From: Sphingobacterium sp. UBA2700
Lineage (GTDB): Bacteria > Bacteroidota > Bacteroidia > Sphingobacteriales > Sphingobacteriaceae
Direction of reading: 5' to 3'
Length of the DNA: 12,336 bases
NCBI GenBank assembly: GCA_002354335.1
Contig: DELI01000021.1
Span: 1-12,336, forward strand
The notes under the pieces are model-generated. The model made no database searches, had not been told where the DNA came from, and worked only from the letters and a program-made list of their open reading frames with translations. This document shows positions 6,083 through 12,336 of the stretch, in pieces (within the stretch, counting starts at the first letter, position 1; each line of letters opens with the position of its first letter). Made by a program: the position numbers and the translations under genes.

Positions 6083-6421
6083 ATGGGAGATTTTGATAAC
6101 AAAGAGCGTGAAGAGGTATTTTCAAAAAAGGTGAGAGCAGGTAAGCGTACTTATTTTTTTGATGTAAAAGCGACTCGCTCAAACGACTATTATGTGACAA
6201 TTACGGAAAGCAAAAAACGCTTCGAAGACGGACAATTCATTAAACATAAGATTTTCTTATATAAAGAGGACTTTGAAAAGTTTGCTGAAGGATTGCAAGA
6301 TGTGGTAGAATATATCAAATCGAACCAAGAAGTAGTTGAAAAAAGGTATGAACCGAACCAAGACGATTCAAACTACGAGAGCAACGGAGAATTAATACAA
6401 AAAGACAATTTCTCCTTCTAA
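6083..6421 (+). CDS. PUR-domain (DUF3276) nucleic-acid-binding protein
   Basis: This 112-residue cytoplasmic protein has one PUR-like domain (about 10-85). Basic strands (S-K-K-V-R-A-G-K-R-T-Y-F-F-D-V-K) are followed by a second strand set (Y-Y-V-T-I-T-E-S-K-K-R-F) and a helix (E-D-F-E-K-F-A-E-G-L-Q-D-V-V-E-Y-I). This is the PurA ssDNA/RNA-binding family found in Bacteroidetes and spirochaetes, whose Borrelia member BpuR binds DNA and RNA. The tail (about 86-112) is acidic and probably disordered. It is a single-gene unit with its own terminator. The targets are unknown; a role in RNA or single-stranded DNA binding is inferred from the family. The ATG at 6083 is the start that opens the conserved region with a short polar leader. 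Confidence 0.88.
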   Translation: MGDFDNKEREEVFSKKVRAGKRTYFFDVKATRSNDYYVTITESKKRFEDGQFIKHKIFLYKEDFEKFAEGLQDVVEYIKSNQEVVEKRYEPNQDDSNYESNGELIQKDNFSF

Positions 6422-6438
6422 GTTGTCCATAAAAAGAT

Positions 6439-6465
6439 AAAAGCCGCTGAATAGTGGCTTTTTTT
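6439..6465 (+). terminator. Rho-independent terminator of the PUR-domain gene
   Basis: AAAAGCCGCT (6439-6448), loop GAAT, AGTGGCTTTT (6453-6462) form a 10-bp stem with one G-T pair. The T-run extends to 6465. It lies 18 nt after the stop codon. Confidence 0.85.
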
Positions 6466-6515
6466 ATTCTTTTCTTTTAGGTAATATTTCTTCTTAACTA
6501 AATAAGTTACACGGA

Positions 6516-6550
6516 TTGCGAGTAAGAACGATTTGTTTTTCTTATTTTCG
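6516..6550 (+). promoter_or_regulatory. Weak candidate promoter of the dipeptidyl peptidase gene
   Basis: TTG at 6516-6518 and TATTTTCG at 6543-6550 (one mismatch to TAnnTTTG) are separated by 24 nt. This would give a leader of about 20 nt before the ATG at 6575. It is a motif match with a slightly long spacer. Confidence 0.3.
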
Positions 6551-6574
6551 GGACTTCACTAAGTAATTTTATTT

Positions 6575-8695
6575 ATGAACAGAATTTTACCTGTTGCTTT
6601 TACAGCCTTGCTGTTTGTAGCAGTGGATGGAGCAAATGCGCAAACTAAGAAGTTAACATTTGAACAATCTTGGGGGCAAGCTCCTTCATTAACCAAGCCG
6701 ATCAGTAGTTTCAGAGGATGGGCCGATGAATCAAACTATATTGAGAGCAATGGAAGTCAGCTTTTCCAGGTGAATGTTAAAACTGGAGAGAAGAAGGGCT
6801 ATACGTATCCTACGAAGTCCTCTACAGAGGTCTTTGTAAAGGATAAAGATATCTATATCCAATATCCGGGCAGCCCAGCTAAACAGCTGACACAGTCGCC
6901 GGAGATTGATGAGCAGAACCCGACTTTGTCGCCCGACGGAAAATATGTGGCCTTTACACGCAAGAGCGATCTATATAGTTTAGATGTAAGTACTGGTAAA
7001 GAAATAAGATATACAACAGATGGTACCGACGTTATCTACAACGGTTGGTCATCTTGGGTTTATTATGAAGAGATTCTTGGTCGCCCGACTAATTATAAAG
7101 CGTTCTGGTGGTCTCCAGATAGCAAGCAGCTAGCTTTCATGCGTTTCGACGATACAAACGTGCCGATGTTCCCGATTTATGTTTCGAAGGGACAGCACGG
7201 ATATTTGGAAGAGACACGCTATCCAAAAGCAGGTGATCCGAATCCGGAGGTGAAGGTTGGTTTTGTGAAAGCGGAAGGCTCTCCAGTAGTGTGGGCTTCT
7301 TTCAATGAAAAGGATGATCAGTACTTCGGCCAGCCTTATTGGAGCTTCGATAGCCAATCGATCATGGTGCAATGGATGAATCGCGATCAAACAAACTTGA
7401 AGTTCTATGCGGTGAATCCAAATGATGGTTCTAAGTCTGAGATATACAACGAAGAACAACCTACATGGATCAACTTAGATCATGATGAACGAATTACCTA
7501 CCTAGCAGATAATAAGCATTACATCTTAAAATCGGATAAGACAGGATGGGCGCATTATTACCTATATACCTTATCAGGTAAGCTGATCAATCCATTGACT
7601 TCGGGTGAGTGGCAAGTAAAAGAGATTGCTCATATCGATGAGAAGGCAAAGGTTCTATACTTTACAGCTAGAAAAGAAAACTCCGCGACTATCGATTTGT
7701 ACCGTGTAAACTTTAATGGTAAGAATTTTAGAAGACTAACATTTGGCGATTATACGCATGATGTCAAAGTATCTCCTGATGGAAAGTATTTCATTACTTC
7801 ATATTCCAATATTCATACACCGACGAAAGTTGCTTTAGTAGACAACAATGGCAAAGTCATCAAAGAATTGGCTGATAGCAAGTCTGCTGAGTTTGCTAAC
7901 TACAATGTAGGAAAGCGTGAGTATTTTACGATTCCTTCGGATGACGGCAAGTTTAATTTGCCAGTGATCATTACTTATCCTACAGATTTTGATGAGTCTA
8001 AGCAATATCCTGTGATCATGTCGATCTATGGCGGTCCGGATGCGGGTACTGTAAAGAATACCTGGAAAGGTGTGAATGGACAGTATTGGGCAAATGAAGG
8101 TGTCATTCAGATTGAATGTGATCACCGAGCTTCCGGACATTTCGGCAAGCAAGGCGTGGCTTGGATGCACAGAAACTTAGGTAACTGGGAGCTGGTAGAC
8201 TACATCACGATCGCAAAATGGTTGAAGGCTAAACCTTGGGTAGCCAAAGATAAGTTATTGATTACCGGACATAGCTATGGTGGTTATATGACTTGTTTAG
8301 CATTGACCAAAGGTGCGGATTACTTTGATTTTGGTATTGCTGGTGCGCCTGTAACAGGATGGGAATTATATGATACTCATTATACGGAGCGTTGGATGGA
8401 TACGCCTCAAGCAAATCCAGAAGGCTACAAGAACGGTTCGATATTGCCTTATGTTGACCAGTACAAGGGAAGATTACGCATCATGCACGGTGATTTAGAC
8501 GATAATGTGCATATGCAGAATACAATCCAATTGGTAGATGCATTGACAGATAGACAAGTTCCGTTTGAGTTGATGATTTACCCGGGAAGTAGACACGGTT
8601 TTGGACGTTCTAAACAAGCATACGATTTCAAAGAACGCGTTCGTTTTTACTATCAATATTTACTGGAGAAACCAATTCCAGAAAATTTAAAATAA
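6575..8695 (+). CDS. Dipeptidyl-peptidase IV family serine peptidase (S9B)
   Basis: The product is 706 residues with a signal peptide (1-22, ending A-N-A-Q), so it should be periplasmic or surface-exposed. Residues about 90-440 form the DPP IV beta-propeller, with the substrate N-terminus clamp W-V-Y-Y-E165-E166. Residues about 450-700 form the alpha/beta-hydrolase domain. It has Y485 in I-Y-G-G-P (oxyanion tyrosine), nucleophile S567 in G-H-S-Y-G-G, D642 in L-D-D-N-V-H and H674 in S-R-H-G-F, so the triad is complete. Family members remove Xaa-Pro (or Xaa-Ala) dipeptides from peptide N-termini and help Bacteroidetes feed on proline-rich peptides. A prolyl tripeptidyl peptidase specificity cannot be excluded from sequence alone. 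The gene stands alone, between two terminators. Confidence 0.95.
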   Translation: MNRILPVAFTALLFVAVDGANAQTKKLTFEQSWGQAPSLTKPISSFRGWADESNYIESNGSQLFQVNVKTGEKKGYTYPTKSSTEVFVKDKDIYIQYPGSPAKQLTQSPEIDEQNPTLSPDGKYVAFTRKSDLYSLDVSTGKEIRYTTDGTDVIYNGWSSWVYYEEILGRPTNYKAFWWSPDSKQLAFMRFDDTNVPMFPIYVSKGQHGYLEETRYPKAGDPNPEVKVGFVKAEGSPVVWASFNEKDDQYFGQPYWSFDSQSIMVQWMNRDQTNLKFYAVNPNDGSKSEIYNEEQPTWINLDHDERITYLADNKHYILKSDKTGWAHYYLYTLSGKLINPLTSGEWQVKEIAHIDEKAKVLYFTARKENSATIDLYRVNFNGKNFRRLTFGDYTHDVKVSPDGKYFITSYSNIHTPTKVALVDNNGKVIKELADSKSAEFANYNVGKREYFTIPSDDGKFNLPVIITYPTDFDESKQYPVIMSIYGGPDAGTVKNTWKGVNGQYWANEGVIQIECDHRASGHFGKQGVAWMHRNLGNWELVDYITIAKWLKAKPWVAKDKLLITGHSYGGYMTCLALTKGADYFDFGIAGAPVTGWELYDTHYTERWMDTPQANPEGYKNGSILPYVDQYKGRLRIMHGDLDDNVHMQNTIQLVDALTDRQVPFELMIYPGSRHGFGRSKQAYDFKERVRFYYQYLLEKPIPENLK

Positions 8696-8701
8696 TAGAG
8701 T

Positions 8702-8729
8702 AAGGCTAGGAGAAATCCTAGCCTTTTTT
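8702..8729 (+). terminator. Rho-independent terminator of the dipeptidyl peptidase gene
   Basis: AAGGCTAGGA (8702-8711) pairs perfectly with TCCTAGCCTT (8716-8725) across a GAAA tetraloop. T's continue to 8729. It begins 6 nt after the stop codon. Confidence 0.92.
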
Positions 8730-8796
8730 ATGCAAATGGCTGTGTGGTAAGGCTGTTTATACTGCTGGATATTTTTGATTAATCAGGCTAAAAAAA

Positions 8797-8826
8797 TTGC
8801 TTAGACCAAAAAAATCACCATATTTG
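8797..8826 (+). promoter_or_regulatory. Promoter of the membrane protein-dxr-rseP operon, very close to the start codon
   Basis: TTG at 8797-8799, an exact 19-nt spacer, and CATATTTG at 8819-8826 (one mismatch to TAnnTTTG) give the best-spaced promoter in the window. Transcription would begin near 8832-8834, leaving only a few bases before the ATG at 8837. Confidence 0.55.
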
Positions 8827-8836
8827 CATTAATAAT

Positions 8837-9631
8837 ATGGCCATGTTGGAATTTCTGAAAGACATTACTTTTAAAGCAAATGATGTTGTAGTTAGAGCGA
8901 TTGATATTTTATTGCGTAATTATATTTCGATTGCTGGTTTATGCTTTTTATTATTCGTCACGTCGAATCTATCGACGTTTCTTGCGCTGTATTTTGATTC
9001 TTCTAACTTTTTCATCAAGATTATCTTATTGCTCGCCTTTGTGGGGCTATATTTTAGTTTGCAATTGGTGTTGTTGAAGAATGCTGTCGTCTTGGCAAAG
9101 GGCGAAAAGAAGCCCGGCTTTTGGGGGTTCGTTCCGTCTTTTTCGCAATTCGTCAATTACATCTTCGGTTTGATTATCTATAGCTTAATTGCGTTCGTAA
9201 TCTACATGGTTATGTACGTGCTGTGCTTTCCGCTCTTGTTCGTAGGTCTCAGTATGGATACGGTTCGCTATGAGGTACACCCGTTTTTAACAGGTGTGGT
9301 TATGCTCTTTGTGCTGATAAGAACGACTTTCTACCCATTCTTTATTATCGAACATGGGTTTAATACCATACGGTCCTATAAGTTTAGCTTAGCCATGACT
9401 AAGGGAAATGTATTGCGCTTATTGGTTATTATTTTAGCAATCGCTTCGACTCATTTATTGCAGATTGGAACCGAATACCTAGGATATACGTTAGTATCGA
9501 GAATATTAAGTTTAGTAAATTCATTTATTATTATACCAGTGGTTAGCATTGTCATGTCTGTCGTATATATCGATATGATGAAGGCTTTCAAAGGTGGCTC
9601 CGAGCCAACCTTGATGGATAATATCATATAA
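8837..9631 (+). CDS. Integral membrane protein of unknown function, upstream of dxr
   Basis: The product is 264 residues and very hydrophobic, with about six helices at 29-52, 58-80, 108-138, 150-171, 192-212 and 222-247. No catalytic motif is visible. The stretch around 161-195 (R-T-T-F-Y-P-F-F-I-I-E-H-G, then S-L-A-M-T-K-G-N-V-L-R-L-L) recalls the repeated motif of bacterial YciC/DUF975-like membrane proteins and the membrane domain of some glycerophosphodiesterases. This is a loose resemblance, not an assignment. Two ATGs, at 8837 and 8843, are possible starts; the predicted transcript start is so close that the second may be the real one. It is 10 nt upstream of dxr and very likely cotranscribed with dxr and rseP. 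Confidence 0.8.
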   Translation: MAMLEFLKDITFKANDVVVRAIDILLRNYISIAGLCFLLFVTSNLSTFLALYFDSSNFFIKIILLLAFVGLYFSLQLVLLKNAVVLAKGEKKPGFWGFVPSFSQFVNYIFGLIIYSLIAFVIYMVMYVLCFPLLFVGLSMDTVRYEVHPFLTGVVMLFVLIRTTFYPFFIIEHGFNTIRSYKFSLAMTKGNVLRLLVIILAIASTHLLQIGTEYLGYTLVSRILSLVNSFIIIPVVSIVMSVVYIDMMKAFKGGSEPTLMDNII

Positions 9632-9641
9632 ATACATTACC

Positions 9642-10805
9642 TTGGAAAAAAAGAATTTAGCCGTATTGGGCTCAACAGGAAGCGTAGGGACTCAAACGCT
9701 GGAGGTTGTCGCTTGTTTTCCGGATCGCTTTGAAATTTCTGTATTAACTGCTGGACGTAATGCAGATCTGTTGATTCAACAGGCTATCAAGTTTCAGCCA
9801 AAGTTAGTGGTGCTTTCGGATGAACAGGCTTACAAGCAAGTGAAGGAGGCTTTGGCAGGTACGGGAATCGAAGTAGCTTACGGAGAAGAGGCATTGATTG
9901 ATGCGGTACAGCTCGAAGAGATTGACATCGTATTAACTGCTATTGTGGGGTCAGTAGGGTTGAAGCCAACCATTGCTGCAATAAAAAAAGGAAAGGATAT
10001 TGCTTTAGCGAATAAGGAGACGTTGGTTGTCGCGGGGGAATTGATCAAGAATCTTGTTGAAGAATATAAAGTTCGTTTGTTGCCGGTTGATTCGGAACAT
10101 TCGGCCATCTTTCAATGCTTGCCGGGTGAAGAATCGAACCCTATAGAGAAGATTGTATTAACAGCATCCGGAGGTCCTTTCCGCGGGAAGAGCAGAGAAG
10201 AACTGGAGCATGTGACCAAAGCGCAAGCTTTAAAGCATCCGAACTGGTCAATGGGCGCGAAGATTACGATAGACTCGGCATCTTTGATGAATAAGGGGTT
10301 GGAAGTAATTGAAGCTAAATGGCTATTCGATTTAGAGGCGGAGCAAGTGGATGTGGTTATTCATCCGCAATCTATTGTGCACTCACTCGTGCAATTTCAA
10401 GACGGTTCAATGAAGGCACAGATGGGACTTCCTGATATGAAATTGCCTATACAATACGCATTGACCTATCCTGATAGAATTCAGAACAATTTCGAACGTT
10501 TCAACTTTGCAAACTATCCGAGTCTAACATTCGAAACGCCGGATATGAAGACCTTCCGCAATTTAGAGCTAGCTTATCAAGCGCTTCGCGAAGGTGGAAA
10601 TAGACCTTGTGTTTTGAATGCAGCTAATGAAGTCGTGGTTGCAGCTTTCCTTAACGATGAGGTGTCCTTCTTAGGGATGAGCGACATCATCGAAGAGACA
10701 ATGTGTCAGGTTGATCAGAAGGAAAACCTTCTTTTCGAGGACTATTTGCACTATGATGAGGAAAGTAGAAGAGTGGCACGAAGTTTAATAGAACGAAGAT
10801 ATTAA
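9642..10805 (+). CDS. dxr: 1-deoxy-D-xylulose 5-phosphate reductoisomerase
   Basis: This enzyme converts DXP to 2-C-methyl-D-erythritol 4-phosphate with NADPH, the committed step of the MEP isoprenoid pathway, in the cytoplasm. The 387 residues match the family length. The NADPH loop is G-S-T-G-S-V-G-T (10-17), and A-N-K-E-T-L at 123-128 is conserved. The metal ligands are D150 and E152 (V-D-S-E-H-S-A-I-F) and E221 (M-N-K-G-L-E). The substrate loops S-G-G-P-F (176-180), and H-P-Q-S (241-244), and the C-terminal N-A-A-N-E (326-330) are all present, so the enzyme should be active. The start is TTG; no in-frame ATG lies close upstream. It follows the membrane protein gene by 10 nt and precedes rseP by 19 nt; dxr next to rseP is a common bacterial arrangement. 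Confidence 0.97.
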   Translation: MEKKNLAVLGSTGSVGTQTLEVVACFPDRFEISVLTAGRNADLLIQQAIKFQPKLVVLSDEQAYKQVKEALAGTGIEVAYGEEALIDAVQLEEIDIVLTAIVGSVGLKPTIAAIKKGKDIALANKETLVVAGELIKNLVEEYKVRLLPVDSEHSAIFQCLPGEESNPIEKIVLTASGGPFRGKSREELEHVTKAQALKHPNWSMGAKITIDSASLMNKGLEVIEAKWLFDLEAEQVDVVIHPQSIVHSLVQFQDGSMKAQMGLPDMKLPIQYALTYPDRIQNNFERFNFANYPSLTFETPDMKTFRNLELAYQALREGGNRPCVLNAANEVVVAAFLNDEVSFLGMSDIIEETMCQVDQKENLLFEDYLHYDEESRRVARSLIERRY

Positions 10806-10824
10806 TTACAATAAATTAAATTAG

Positions 10825-12135
10825 ATGGGAATTATCATCATGGTATTACAGGTTCTTCTTGGCCTGTCATTATTAATCATATTACACGAGTTAGGACACT
10901 TCCTTGCTGCTCGTGCTTTTGGTATTAAAGTAGAAAAGTTTTACTTGTTCTTCGATGCCTGGGGCGTGAAGTTATTCAAGTTCAATTATAAAGGATGTGA
11001 GTATGGTGTGGGCTGGTTACCACTAGGAGGGTATGTGAAGATAGCTGGTATGATCGATGAGTCGATGGACACGGAGCAAATGAAAGGTGAGCCACAACCA
11101 TGGGAATTCCGTTCAAAACCAGCTTGGCAGCGACTTATCGTTATGCTAGGCGGTATTATCGTCAATGTAATTGTCGGTATTGTGGTGTTCTGGATGCTAA
11201 CCTTTAGCTATGGGACAACCGATCTGAACACAAAACAGCTATACGGTGTTAAACCTGGAATTATTGGGCAGAAGGTAGGTCTTCAGGATGGGGATAAAAT
11301 CCTTGCTGTCAATGGTAAAGAGACTAACTTGTTTTACGCTGATATCATGGCATCGGAAGTCCTCATGGGCGATGCGGAGCTAACCGTAGAACGTGCAGGG
11401 CAGGAGGTCAAGATTAAGATGCCTGCTGACATCTTAAACGATGTTTCAGAACATAAGAAGAACGAGTTCGTAGAACCGATGTTCAAGATGATTCCTGTAT
11501 CAAAAATTGAGAAAGACTCGCGTGCCGACAAGATGGGATTAGCGGTAGGGGATAGTATCGTATCTATTAACGGCTTGCCGGTAGTTCAGTTGGAAGAGTT
11601 CAAGAATCAGATTGAAGCTAATAAGGGCAAAGAAATAGTGTTAGGTGTTATCCGTAATGGTGCTCCTGTGGAGTTGAAGGCAGCAGCCGATACTACCTCG
11701 ATCTTAGGATTTGCTAACTTACCACTCGTACAACATCAGTATGGCTTGCTAGAATCCTTACCAATTGGTGCTGCAAAAGCATTTTCCGTAATCACGGATA
11801 ACATAAAAGGGTTTGGAAAAATCTTCAAAGGTGAAGTACGTGCTGATAAAGCCTTATCTGGGCCTGTAGGTATAGCAACTATGTTTGGTACGGAGGTAGA
11901 TTGGGTTCGCTTCTGGGGACTTGTAGGTATGCTTTCTATGGCATTAGCTTTTATGAACATCCTCCCAATCCCAGCACTAGACGGTGGTCACGTCATCTTC
12001 CTATTAATCGAAATGATTCAAGGTAAGCCACTCAGCGAGAAATTCCTTGAAAGAGCACAAATGGTCGGCTTCTTTATCCTTGTAGCCCTTATGATATTTG
12101 TCTTCGGAAACGATATATTTAAATTAACGAAATAA
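10825..12135 (+). CDS. rseP: RseP/RIP-type site-2 zinc metalloprotease
   Basis: This inner-membrane protease cuts transmembrane segments, classically of anti-sigma factors after a first cut by another protease, releasing ECF sigma factors; it also clears remnant signal peptides. The 436-residue product has the zinc motif H21-E-L-G-H25 in the first helix and the third ligand motif L-D-G-G-H (385-389) near the C-terminus. Other helices lie at about 103-126, 360-398 and 410-428. Between them are two PDZ-like domains (about 135-205 and 220-290) with the carboxylate loop signatures A-x-x-x-G-L-x-x-G-D. The ATG at 10825 leaves six residues before another Met (10840), so either may be used. It is the last gene of the operon and is followed by a strong terminator. 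No anti-sigma partner is in the window. Confidence 0.96.
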   Translation: MGIIIMVLQVLLGLSLLIILHELGHFLAARAFGIKVEKFYLFFDAWGVKLFKFNYKGCEYGVGWLPLGGYVKIAGMIDESMDTEQMKGEPQPWEFRSKPAWQRLIVMLGGIIVNVIVGIVVFWMLTFSYGTTDLNTKQLYGVKPGIIGQKVGLQDGDKILAVNGKETNLFYADIMASEVLMGDAELTVERAGQEVKIKMPADILNDVSEHKKNEFVEPMFKMIPVSKIEKDSRADKMGLAVGDSIVSINGLPVVQLEEFKNQIEANKGKEIVLGVIRNGAPVELKAAADTTSILGFANLPLVQHQYGLLESLPIGAAKAFSVITDNIKGFGKIFKGEVRADKALSGPVGIATMFGTEVDWVRFWGLVGMLSMALAFMNILPIPALDGGHVIFLLIEMIQGKPLSEKFLERAQMVGFFILVALMIFVFGNDIFKLTK

Positions 12136-12140
12136 CGATA

Positions 12141-12168
12141 AAAAGGCAGCCGATTGGCTGCCTTTTTT
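12141..12168 (+). terminator. Rho-independent terminator after rseP
   Basis: AAAAGGCAGCC (12141-12151) pairs perfectly with GGCTGCCTTTT (12156-12166) over a GATT loop. The T-run ends at 12168. The next base begins the heptad element. Confidence 0.95.
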
Positions 12169-12319
12169 AGTATTAAGTATTTAGTAGTTAGTATTTAGAC
12201 CTAATGCTAGCTAATCCTTCAAATCTTGTTTAAAGAGTAAATGTGCAATTCAACTTTCTCACGGATCTCCCTGACAAACCATAGGTCTTATTACTAAATA
12301 CTAAATACTCAATACTAAA
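12169..12319. repeat. 151-bp element with 35-bp heptad-built terminal inverted repeats
   Basis: The left end has heptads AGTATTA, AGTATTT, AGTAGTT, AGTATTT (12169-12196) and AGACCTA (12197-12203); 34 of these 35 bases equal 1250-1284. The right end has TAGGTCT (12282-12288), 3 nt, and heptads TACTAAA, TACTAAA, TACTCAA, TACTAAA (12292-12319), the inverse of the left end. The 78-bp core between them has no visible similarity to the 132-bp unit cores except its first approximately 15 bases. It encodes nothing visible. The remaining bases to 12336 are AT-rich and hold nothing I can name. Confidence 0.88.
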
Positions 12320-12336
12320 ACAAAACACTTCTAAAT

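Noticed and set aside
7130..8170. Two minus-strand frames (7130-7459 and 7835-8170) inside the dipeptidyl peptidase gene
   Set aside because: The peptidase frame is intact with all catalytic motifs, and the opposite frames have Ile/His/Arg-rich translations typical of antisense shadows.

Overview
The window looks like chromosomal DNA from a member of the Bacteroidetes, most likely Sphingobacteriaceae (Sphingobacterium/Pedobacter-like). The reasons are protein style (stand-alone PUR/DUF3276 protein, LytS/LytTR pair with a LiaF-like partner, S9 dipeptidyl peptidase with a short signal peptide), AT-rich intergenic DNA, almost no Shine-Dalgarno sequences, and several upstream regions that fit the Bacteroidetes promoter TTG-N17-23-TAnnTTTG. 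The genus is inferred from general resemblance, not from a database match.

Layout. (1) 1-674: a secreted thioredoxin-like protein on the minus strand, whose last codons and stop lie inside a 7-bp tandem repeat. (2) 675-1250: purN, the GAR formyltransferase of purine synthesis, with a GTG start and a good promoter. (3) 1250-1689: a repeat array between the convergent purN and serine-hydrolase genes, made of three 132-bp head-to-tail units bordered by heptanucleotide arms. (4) 1690-5811, minus strand: a tight four-gene operon read from high to low coordinates. It encodes a LiaF-like membrane protein, a LytS-type histidine kinase, a LytTR response regulator and a DUF3887-plus-beta-lactamase-fold serine hydrolase. 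It resembles an envelope-stress sensing unit with an enzymatic output. A 10-bp direct repeat with 21-bp period lies upstream of it. (5) 6083-6421: a PUR-domain (DUF3276) nucleic-acid-binding protein with its own terminator. (6) 6575-8695: a periplasmic dipeptidyl-peptidase IV family enzyme with its own terminator. (7) 8837-12135: a probable operon of a six-helix membrane protein, dxr (MEP isoprenoid pathway) and rseP (site-2 protease), ended by a strong terminator. (8) 12169-12319: a second repeat element starting directly after that terminator's T-tract.

The most unusual content is the repeat family. The element at 12169-12319 and the left part of the 1250-1689 array share a 35-bp arm that differs at only one position. 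The arm is four 7-bp repeats of the form AGTA(T/G)T(T/A) followed by AGACCTA. The inverted arm closes each element (TAGGTCT, 3 nt, then four TACTAA-type heptads), while the cores differ. These look like small non-coding elements with heptad-built terminal inverted repeats, placed exactly at the 3' ends of genes. The second item of interest is the LiaF/LytS/LytTR/hydrolase operon with its candidate LytTR operator. The remaining genes are ordinary housekeeping or exported-enzyme genes that appear intact.
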